Shown here piece after piece: positions 35,261 to 40,912 of a stretch of DNA of 40,912 nt. This DNA is from Rhodospirillales bacterium. GTDB lineage: Bacteria > Pseudomonadota > Alphaproteobacteria > Rhodospirillales > UBA2165. The position numbers were made by a program, and so were the translations under genes. Position 1 is the stretch's first letter. The number at the start of each line of letters is the position of its first letter. The notes below the pieces were generated by a model. It was given only the letters and a program-made list of their open reading frames with translations, was not told where the DNA came from and did not search any database. Location: contig JAJECC010000132.1 in assembly GCA_022822205.1 (NCBI GenBank), positions 1-40,912 on the forward strand. The letters run 5' to 3'.

Positions 35261-36169
35261 ATGACCATCCAACGAATCGAAGCCGTTACCTACGGCGTGA
35301 CCGACCTGGAAACGTGTGTCGCGTTCCTGGGGAACTGGGGTCTGGAAAAGGTCGACGTGAACGGCGCCGGCGCCGAATTTCGGACGCTCGAGAACCAGAG
35401 AATCCTGCTGCGCAATGCCGATGACCCGTCCCTGCCGGCAACCGGGGAAGACGGCGCCACCGTCCGGGAAATCGTTTGGGGCGTGAACGACAAGGCCGGC
35501 GTGGCGGCCATCGGCGACGAACTCTCCGGCGACCGGGAGGTGCGGGAGGGCCCGGACGGCAGCCTTCACTCTCGCGACGACAGCGGATTTGCCATCGGGT
35601 TCGGGGTTGCGGACATTACGCCGGCCGATACGCCGGACCAAACGCTGAACTTTCATGAGAAGGTCGCGCGGGTCAATGAACGCGGTTGGCCGGAAGACCG
35701 CATGACGCCGCTCCGTATCGGCCACGCGGTTTATTCCATCGAGGAGGAGGGAAACTGGAATGCGGCCGAGTTCTACCTCGATCGCCTCAACTTCAGGCTC
35801 ACCGACCGGGCGGAGGATGGCGGCACCTTCATGCGCTGCGAAGGGTCTGCCTTCCACCACAGTCTTTTCCTGTTTCACCGGCTTGGGACCCGAAGGTATT
35901 TCAATCACTTGGCCTTCGAAGTGAACTCGTTCGACGACATCATGATGGGCGGCACCCACATGCTGAAGAACGGTGCGGTCAGCGTCTCCGGCCCGGGCCG
36001 TCATTCGCTCGGCTCCAACTGGTTCTGGTATTTCAGGAACCCGTGCGGCGGCGATATCGAGTACTTCGCCGACATGGACCGCATGGATGACGATTGGGAG
36101 CCGCGGTACTGGGACGAGTCGCCGCCCTACGCCCGATGGATGCTCGGCGACGGCATTCTTACGGGCTGA
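35261..36169 (+). CDS. Two-domain VOC (glyoxalase/extradiol dioxygenase fold) protein
   Basis: This 302-residue protein has two VOC modules: residues about 5-120 (RIEAVTYGVTDLETCVAFLGNWGL) and about 150-275 (RIGHAVYSIEEEGNWNAAEFYLDRL). The second keeps a plausible metal triad His155, His216 (YFNHLAFEV) and Glu267 (GGDIEYFAD), as in type I extradiol dioxygenases, and the length fits that class. It could cleave a catechol-type ring, or be a lyase/isomerase of the superfamily. ATG 35261 is chosen, with AGAGGA at 35251-35256. The flavin hydroxylase follows after 12 bases and is probably cotranscribed. Confidence 0.8.
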   Translation: MTIQRIEAVTYGVTDLETCVAFLGNWGLEKVDVNGAGAEFRTLENQRILLRNADDPSLPATGEDGATVREIVWGVNDKAGVAAIGDELSGDREVREGPDGSLHSRDDSGFAIGFGVADITPADTPDQTLNFHEKVARVNERGWPEDRMTPLRIGHAVYSIEEEGNWNAAEFYLDRLNFRLTDRAEDGGTFMRCEGSAFHHSLFLFHRLGTRRYFNHLAFEVNSFDDIMMGGTHMLKNGAVSVSGPGRHSLGSNWFWYFRNPCGGDIEYFADMDRMDDDWEPRYWDESPPYARWMLGDGILTG

Positions 36170-36181
36170 TCGGCACGATCC

Positions 36182-37663
36182 TTGACCCCGACCGACGACC
36201 GCTTTGACGTCGCCATCATCGGGCTCGGCCCGGTTGGCGGCGCATTGGCCAATATCCTCGGCGCCTACGGCATCCGCACCGTCGTGCTGGAACGCCGGCC
36301 GGCGGCCTATCACCTGCCGCGCGCCGTCGCCTTCGATGACGAAATCATGCGGATCTTCCAATCACTCGGGCTGTCGGACCAAATGGCCGGCATTACGGCT
36401 GTCGGCGAGGGCGTCGATTTCGTCGATGCCGACGGCAACGTCCTGGTGACCTGGCCCAGGCCCAAGGTGCTCAGCCCCAACGGCTGGTATGTCAATTACC
36501 GTTTTCATCAACCGGCGCTGGAGCAGGTCTTGCGTGACGGCATGGCGCGATACCCTCATGTGTCGGTCCGGCCCGGCAGCGAGGTTACGAATATCGGCCA
36601 GGACTCCCGTGGCGTGACGCTCACGGTGGCTGGGAACGGCGGATCCGGCGTCGGGGTTGTCCGCGCGGCATTTGTCGTCGGCTGCGACGGCGCCAACTCG
36701 TTTACCCGGCAGGCGATGGGGGCCGAAATCGACGATCTCGGGTTCAATGAGCCCTGGGTGGTCGTGGACCTGATGCTCGAGGAGGAGCGTGCGGACCTCA
36801 CGCCTCAAAGCATTCACCATTGCGATCCCGCCCGCTCGGCGACGTACGTGTTTATCGGCGCCGGCCGGCGGCGGTGGGAGTTCAGGCTGCGGCCCGAAGA
36901 CGACCCGGCGGCGATCACCGAACCGGAAAACGTCTGGCGCTTGCTGTCGAATTGGATAACCCCCGACGAAGCCGAACTCGAGCGGGCCGTGGTCTATACC
37001 TTCCGTTCCGCCGTCGCAATGTCCTGGCGCCGGGGGCGGGTGATGATCGCGGGGGATGCCGCGCACCTGATGCCGCCATTCATGGGCCAGGGGATGTGCG
37101 CCGGCATTCGCGACGCGTTCAACCTGGGCTGGAAACTGGATCGCGTGATCAATCGCGGCGCGGCATTGGACCTGCTGGATACCTACCAATCCGAGCGGGA
37201 CGCCCATGTCCGCGCCTTCATCGAACTCACGGTTCAAATGGGCCGGGTCATCAACACGACCGCGGATGCGCTGGCGGCGGGAAATGTCGTCGAGTTGGGC
37301 GAGGGCCGGCAAGAAATCTCCCAGCTCCGGCCGGCCCTGGGGCCGGGATTGAAGGCGGGAACGTCGGCCGTGACCGGTCATCTGTTTCCCCAGCCGAGAC
37401 TTCCGTCGGGCGAACGGCTGGACGATCGGATCGGCGGCCGCTGGGCGCTGATAGTCGGGAACGAGCATCGAAATTCGGTGCCCGCCGGGGTCGCCGGCCG
37501 GGCGCGTGAAGAGGGCATCGCCGTCATTGCGGAGGAGTCGCCCGAGCTTCGGGAATGGTTCGAGTCCAGCGGGTTGGCCGCGGTCGTTCTGCGTCCGGAC
37601 CGGTATATTCTCGGCGGCGTTGCGGACATCAAAGATGTCGGCAGCCTGATCGATTGGCGTTAG
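36182..37663 (+). CDS. FAD-dependent aromatic hydroxylase, MhpA-like
   Basis: This 493-residue class A flavoprotein monooxygenase has the FAD dinucleotide motif GLGPVGG (residues 14-20), ERRPAAYHLPRAVAFDDEIMRIFQ as in 3-(3-hydroxyphenyl)propionate hydroxylases, the DG motif VGCDGANSF and GDAAHLMPPFMGQGMCAGIRDAFNLGWKL (FAD ribityl binding), and a C-terminal thioredoxin-like domain. It would add a hydroxyl group to a phenolic ring using NAD(P)H. The start is TTG at 36182 with no good ribosome-binding site; the next ATG is far inside the motif region, so translational coupling to the VOC gene is likely. Confidence 0.9.
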   Translation: MTPTDDRFDVAIIGLGPVGGALANILGAYGIRTVVLERRPAAYHLPRAVAFDDEIMRIFQSLGLSDQMAGITAVGEGVDFVDADGNVLVTWPRPKVLSPNGWYVNYRFHQPALEQVLRDGMARYPHVSVRPGSEVTNIGQDSRGVTLTVAGNGGSGVGVVRAAFVVGCDGANSFTRQAMGAEIDDLGFNEPWVVVDLMLEEERADLTPQSIHHCDPARSATYVFIGAGRRRWEFRLRPEDDPAAITEPENVWRLLSNWITPDEAELERAVVYTFRSAVAMSWRRGRVMIAGDAAHLMPPFMGQGMCAGIRDAFNLGWKLDRVINRGAALDLLDTYQSERDAHVRAFIELTVQMGRVINTTADALAAGNVVELGEGRQEISQLRPALGPGLKAGTSAVTGHLFPQPRLPSGERLDDRIGGRWALIVGNEHRNSVPAGVAGRAREEGIAVIAEESPELREWFESSGLAAVVLRPDRYILGGVADIKDVGSLIDWR

Positions 37664-37700
37664 CGCCCGCGCCGCCTCACGGCCTGCCGCCAGGAACTGA

Positions 37701-38465
37701 TCAGCTCTCCTGCCGTTCGGCCCAGCCGGCGAAGATTTTTTCCAGGATGACCACCACGTAGTAGAGGCCGATCCCCATGACCGCGAGGGCGATAAGCACG
37801 GCGAACATCAGCGGGTAATCGGCGCTGATCTTGCCGCTGTCGAACAGGTGGCCGAGACCGCGGCCGTGCGGTTCGACGATCTCCATCAGATTGGTGCCGA
37901 TGAAGGCCAGCGTAACGGCCACCTTCAATGCGCCGAAAAACTCCGGCAGCGTCTTGGGCAGGGCGATCTTGCGGAAGATCGTCAGCCGGCTGGCGCCCAG
38001 GGAAAGCAGGATATCCCTGTATTCGGGCTCCAGCGTCGACAGGCCGATGGAAATCGACACGGTGATCGGGAAGAACGAGATCATGAACGCCAGCAGGACG
38101 GTATTGAGATTGTGCTGGCCGACGAGCAGCAGCGCCACCACCGGCACCACCGTCGCCTTGGGGATGGCGTTGAAACCGACCAGCAGCGGATAGAGCGCCT
38201 CCCGCATGGTCCGGGAGAACCCCATGATCATGCCGACGACCACGCCGAAGGCGATGGCCAGCATCAACCCCGCGACCGTCCGCCACAGGGTGTCCCAGCC
38301 GAACTCCAGGAACAGCCAGCGGAACTTGTAGAACGCCGGGCCGAGGTCCGACGGCGACGCCATCACATAGTTCGGCCAGTCGTTGATCCAGACGAGGAAC
38401 TCCCACAGCAGGGCGAAGATCACCAGGGCGATGATCGGGGTGGCGAACCGCTGTTTGGAACTCAT
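37701..38465 (-). CDS. ABC transporter permease, NitT/TauT family (SsuC/TauC-like)
   Basis: This 254-residue protein has about six spans and the EAA loop SLGASRLTIFRKIALPKTLPEFFGALKVAV (residues about 150-180). The start at 38465 overlaps the ATPase stop (ATGA, 38462-38465), so the longer reading to 39029 is rejected. It forms the membrane pore of the importer whose ATPase and binding protein lie upstream on the same strand. Its 3' end is 37 bases from the convergent flavin-hydroxylase gene. Related importers carry sulfonates, taurine, nitrate, pyrimidines or aromatic acids. Confidence 0.88.
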   Translation of the reverse strand: MSSKQRFATPIIALVIFALLWEFLVWINDWPNYVMASPSDLGPAFYKFRWLFLEFGWDTLWRTVAGLMLAIAFGVVVGMIMGFSRTMREALYPLLVGFNAIPKATVVPVVALLLVGQHNLNTVLLAFMISFFPITVSISIGLSTLEPEYRDILLSLGASRLTIFRKIALPKTLPEFFGALKVAVTLAFIGTNLMEIVEPHGRGLGHLFDSGKISADYPLMFAVLIALAVMGIGLYYVVVILEKIFAGWAERQES

Positions 38466-39313
38466 GACCCCGGCTCCCCGGCCCCCGGCTCCGGGTCCCC
38501 CGGCTCGTGCTCGAGTTCCTCCAGCGGGCGTCCCTGCGCGACCTGGATTTGATGCCGGAGGTCGAGCAGCATCTGCGTCGCTTCCGGGGTATAGAGATCG
38601 TCCAGGACCCGCTCCCGGCCGAAGGGCACATCCAGGACATACTGGGTCTTGGCCGGGCGTCCGGACATCACGACCACCTGGTCGGCGAGAAACACCGATT
38701 CCCTGAGATCGTGGGTGATGAGGAGACAGGTGAACGCTTCGTTGTGCCTGAGCTCGTGCATGATCTGCCAGAGGTCTTCGCGGGTGAACGCATCCAGGGC
38801 GCCGAACGGCTCGTCGAGGATGAGGACGTCCGGGCGGTGCGCCAGGGCGCGGCAAAGCGACGCCCGCTGACGCATGCCGCCGGAGAGCTCCGAGGGCTTC
38901 TTGTCCTCGAACCCCTGCAATCCGACCATGGCCAGCAACTCGTAGCCCCGGTCGTTCCTCTGCTTGCGGCTCAGATCGTTGGGCACGATTTCGAGGGGCA
39001 GGCAGACGTTGTCCAGGATGGTGCGCCATTCCAGCAGCACCGGATTCTGGAACGCCATGCCGACGGTATTGCGCGGCGACGTGACCTTCTCGCCGTGAAG
39101 GATCACGTCACCCTCATCGGGAAACAGCAGACCGGCAATCAGCCGGGTCAGGGTGGATTTGCCGCACCCCGACGGACCGACGACGGCCGTAAAGGCGCCC
39201 TCGGGCACCTCGACGCTGAAGCCGTCCAGCACCGGCAGCGGGCCCGCGTCCGTCCGATAGGCGTGTTTGACGTCGGATATCCGGATGAGCGCGTCTGAGG
39301 GGGTTGAGGACAT
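38462..39313 (-). CDS. ABC transporter ATPase, NitT/TauT family (SsuB/TauB-like)
   Basis: This 283-residue ATPase has Walker A GPSGCGKS (46-53), the signature LSGGMRQR (143-150), Walker B VLILDEPFGALD (163-174) and the switch ITHDL. The C-terminus has a short Pro/Glu/Gly extension with repeated GEPG/GDPEPG units. It drives the importer. It is translated in tandem with the permease (overlapping start/stop). An 85-base gap with a hairpin separates it from the upstream binding-protein gene. Confidence 0.92.
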   Translation of the reverse strand: MSSTPSDALIRISDVKHAYRTDAGPLPVLDGFSVEVPEGAFTAVVGPSGCGKSTLTRLIAGLLFPDEGDVILHGEKVTSPRNTVGMAFQNPVLLEWRTILDNVCLPLEIVPNDLSRKQRNDRGYELLAMVGLQGFEDKKPSELSGGMRQRASLCRALAHRPDVLILDEPFGALDAFTREDLWQIMHELRHNEAFTCLLITHDLRESVFLADQVVVMSGRPAKTQYVLDVPFGRERVLDDLYTPEATQMLLDLRHQIQVAQGRPLEELEHEPGDPEPGAGEPGS

Positions 39314-39342
39314 GGCCGCCGATGCTCGAAGTTGTCGGACGG

Positions 39343-39375
39343 CCGAAGGGCAGGCGGGAATTGCCCGCCCTTCGG
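39343..39375 (-). terminator. Intercistronic hairpin between the binding-protein and ATPase genes
   Basis: CCGAAGGGC (39343-39351) pairs perfectly with GCCCTTCGG (39367-39375); an alternative pairing uses GGCGGG with CCCGCC (39353-39358/39364-39369). There is no clear T-run on the minus strand. It probably protects the binding-protein mRNA 3' end or reduces read-through, comparable in place to the hairpin at 1178-1220. Confidence 0.5.
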
Positions 39376-39398
39376 CGTCATGAGGTAGCCGAAGCGGG

Positions 39399-40433
39399 TT
39401 ACTTCAGCATCAAGCTGCCATCCTTGGGCAGGTAGGCGTTGGTGAAAATCTTCGATACGTCCGGCTTATTGCTGAACTTATAGTTCTGCGCCAGCTGCTT
39501 CATGGCTTTTGCCATCCGTGCCGAGTCGATCCCGCCGATGCCGTTGGCCTTGGTGTAATCGGTGACCACGTTGGCGTCGATGGACAGTTTCAGGCGCCGG
39601 GTCTCGAGCGCCACGTCGGCCGCCGGATTGCGCTTGGCGACCATGGCGGCGCCCTTCGCCGGATCGGCGATGACGTCTTTCCAGCCCTTGGCGACGGCGC
39701 GGAGGAATCCGGTCACCTTGCCGGCGTTGGCCTTGGCGAAGTTGGTGTTGACGATGATCGCGTTGCCGTACAGGGCGAGACCGTGATCCGCCATCAACAG
39801 GACCTTGATATCGTTCTCCGGCACGCCGAGGCGCACAAGGTTGAGGAAGCTGGAAAACGAGTAGCCGGTGATGGCGTCCACCTTGCCTTCCTTGAGCATC
39901 GGCTCGCGGGTCGGGAAACCGACGGGCTGAACCTTGACCTTTTTGACGTCGATGCCGTTGGCGCTGGCAAATGCCGGGAACTGCGCCCAGGCGCCGTCCG
40001 GCGGCGGCGCGCCCAGCACCCTGCCTTCCAGATCCTTCGGGGCGCTCACCCCTTGGGAGGCCCGGCCGACGACCGCGAAGGGCGGCTTATCGTAGATCAT
40101 CATCACCGCCGTGACCGGCGCACCCGGGTTCTTGTCCAGGAACTTGATCAGGCTGTTGATGTCGGCGAAGCCGAGCGGAAACTTTCCTGTCGCCACTTTC
40201 GGAATGGCGTCCAGCGAGCCCTTGCCGGCGGAAATCTCCACGTTGAGGCCCTCGGCCTTGAAATGGCCGTTGTCGATGGCGGCGAAATAGGCGGCGCTGG
40301 GCCCTTCGAATTTCCAGTCGAGCGCGAAGGGGACCTTTGCATCTTGAGCCGGGGCGCTTGTCGGGAATCCGGCCGCCAGGCCGGTGGCCAGACCCGCTGC
40401 CAGAACGGCTGTCGCGGTTATGCGAGTAAGCAT
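39399..40433 (-). CDS. ABC transporter substrate-binding protein, NMT1/THI5-like (NitT/TauT family)
   Basis: This 344-residue protein starts at 40433 with a signal peptide (MLTRITATAVLAAGLATGLAAG...APAQDA), and the mature part begins KVPFALDWKFEGPSAAYFAAIDNGHFKAEGL, the classic start of this family. GGAGGTG seven bases before the ATG (minus strand) fixes the start; a longer reading to 40481 is rejected. THI5-like receptors bind pyrimidines, sulfonates or aromatic/cyclic compounds. With the neighbouring catabolic genes it may import the substrate of the Rieske cluster; that is inference. A 34-bp tandem repeat precedes it. Confidence 0.9.
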   Translation of the reverse strand: MLTRITATAVLAAGLATGLAAGFPTSAPAQDAKVPFALDWKFEGPSAAYFAAIDNGHFKAEGLNVEISAGKGSLDAIPKVATGKFPLGFADINSLIKFLDKNPGAPVTAVMMIYDKPPFAVVGRASQGVSAPKDLEGRVLGAPPPDGAWAQFPAFASANGIDVKKVKVQPVGFPTREPMLKEGKVDAITGYSFSSFLNLVRLGVPENDIKVLLMADHGLALYGNAIIVNTNFAKANAGKVTGFLRAVAKGWKDVIADPAKGAAMVAKRNPAADVALETRRLKLSIDANVVTDYTKANGIGGIDSARMAKAMKQLAQNYKFSNKPDVSKIFTNAYLPKDGSLMLK

Positions 40434-40446
40434 GATGACACCTCCA

Positions 40447-40514
40447 TTGAGTTTTATCGTGGAACAGTGATAGTCGGACATTAAGTTCTATTGTGGAACA
40501 GTGATAGTCGGACC
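40447..40514 (-). promoter_or_regulatory. 34-bp tandem repeat upstream of the importer operon
   Basis: Two adjacent units (40447-40480 and 40481-40514) agree at 30 of 34 positions and share GTGGAACAGTGATAGTCGGAC. The second contains the imperfect dyad GTTC-TATTGTG-GAAC (40485-40499); the first has it degenerate (GTTT...GAAC). It is directly upstream of the binding-protein ribosome-binding site, so it may be a double operator. IclR-type regulators often use GTTC...GAAC-like dyads, but no regulator gene is in the window. Confidence 0.5.
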
Positions 40515-40566
40515 ATCGGCAACTCCGTGCAAGTCAGTTTTCGTCGGCTGCATTTCCATGTCAAAC

Positions 40567-40693
40567 CCGTCATGCCCGGACTTGATCCGGGCATCCACGT
40601 TTCGGGCGGCGGCGCACCCGTGGATGGCCGGCCTACGCCGTCCGAAAGTCGGCTTCGGCCGACTGAAGGCCGGGTCCGGGCCCGGCCATGACG
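40567..40693. repeat. Composite palindromic REP/MITE-like element, copy 1
   Basis: The element is bounded by inverted CGTCATG (40568-40574) and CATGACG (40687-40693). Internal hairpins: ATGCCCGGA/TCCGGGCAT (40572-40594), ATCCACG/CGTGGAT (40593-40599/40619-40625), AGTCGGC-TTCG-GCCGACT (40647-40664), and GGCCGGG/CCCGGCC (40668-40687). Bases 40567-40668 recur exactly at 40811-40912. It has no coding content. Similar GTCATGCCCGGACTTG elements are, from memory, common in alphaproteobacterial intergenic DNA. Confidence 0.8.
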
Positions 40694-40757
40694 CAATGAT
40701 TTTATGCCTCAGCCGATGCTCCTCACCGTCTCTGTGATTCCGCAATCGGAAATCTGG

Positions 40758-40788
40758 ATACCCCGGACTTGCGCCGGGGTATGACGAG
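40758..40788. repeat. REP-like palindrome, inverted variant
   Basis: ATACCCCGG (40758-40766), loop ACTTGCG, CCGGGGTAT (40774-40782), followed by GACG. On the reverse strand it reads GTCATACCCCGG, a variant of the CATGCCCGGACTTG unit of the flanking elements in opposite orientation. Confidence 0.7.
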
Positions 40789-40810
40789 TGGATATACGAC
40801 ACAAACCACG

Positions 40811-40912
40811 CCGTCATGCCCGGACTTGATCCGGGCATCCACGTTTCGGGCGGCGGCGCACCCGTGGATGGCCGGCCTACGCCGTCCGAAAGTCGGCTTC
40901 GGCCGACTGAAG
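40811..40912. repeat. Composite palindromic REP/MITE-like element, copy 2, cut by the window end
   Basis: All 102 bases to the window edge are identical to 40567-40668 (offset 244), in direct orientation, so the element very likely continues outside. Exact identity suggests recent duplication or gene conversion. Confidence 0.8.

Noticed and set aside
35174..36361. N-terminal extension of GST 3 to a 668-residue protein
   Set aside because: The added part is antisense to the VOC gene; GST homology begins exactly at the ATG at 35173.
38466..39029. Longer N-terminus for the importer permease
   Set aside because: It would be out of frame inside the ATPase gene; the ATGA overlap at 38462-38465 gives a normal permease start.
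40434..40560. Thiamine (TPP) riboswitch before the THI5-like binding protein
   Set aside because: No CTGAGA-type THI-box elements were found; the region is a 34-bp tandem repeat.
40434..40912. CRISPR array
   Set aside because: The repeats are long palindromic elements of different spacing, not short regular repeats with unique spacers, and no cas genes are present.

Overview
This is a GC-rich chromosomal window (about 60-65% G+C by eye) from an alphaproteobacterium, probably of the Rhodospirillales or a nearby lineage. The basis is gene order (mrp, divergent from hflK-hflC-DUF2065-degP/Q; miaA-ilvI-ilvH-ilvC-leuA; mreBCD-mrdA-rodA), the many ABC/TctC-type solute-binding proteins, and REP-like intergenic palindromes of a kind common in that class. 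The taxonomic call is inference; no rRNA or other marker is present.

Layout. (1) 1-7293: an operon-like plus-strand run with a branched-chain-amino-acid-type (HAAT) ABC transporter (binding protein, two permeases, two ATPases), an aldehyde dehydrogenase and an SDR resembling coniferyl-alcohol dehydrogenases; it looks like uptake plus alcohol/aldehyde oxidation of a small, possibly aromatic, compound. (2) 7360-11209: a flotillin-like SPFH protein, then on the minus strand an orphan TctC-family binding protein and a DMT exporter placed downstream of mrp. (3) 11221-18669: housekeeping genes: mrp (minus), then hflK, hflC, a DUF2065 protein, a Do-type periplasmic protease, a DUF1015 protein and miaA. 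(4) 18847-24408: branched-chain amino acid synthesis (ilvI, ilvH, ilvC, leuA), with a candidate 47-codon leader peptide upstream of leuA. (5) 24619-30202: the complete elongasome operon mreB-mreC-mreD-mrdA-rodA, followed by tRNA-Lys(CTT). (6) 30601-40433: directly downstream of the tRNA, an accessory catabolic block: a Rieske oxygenase alpha/beta pair, three divergent GST-family proteins, a two-domain VOC/extradiol-type protein, an MhpA-type flavin hydroxylase, and a NitT/TauT-type ABC importer. (7) 40434-40912: a 34-bp tandem repeat before the importer, then a cluster of REP/MITE-like palindromic elements including an exact 102-bp direct repeat.

How the genes work together. Blocks 3-5 are core physiology (Fe-S assembly, membrane proteolysis, tRNA modification, Ile/Val/Leu synthesis, rod shape). 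Block 6 is the most unusual. A Rieske oxygenase and a flavin hydroxylase can activate a ring, a VOC protein can cleave it, and three GSTs could act on ether, halogen or ring-fission intermediates. No ferredoxin, ferredoxin reductase, hydrolase or regulator is visible, so the pathway is incomplete within the window and its substrate is unknown. The best candidate for something undescribed is this Rieske/triple-GST/VOC/flavin-hydroxylase cluster with its importer and its palindromic and tandem-repeat control elements.
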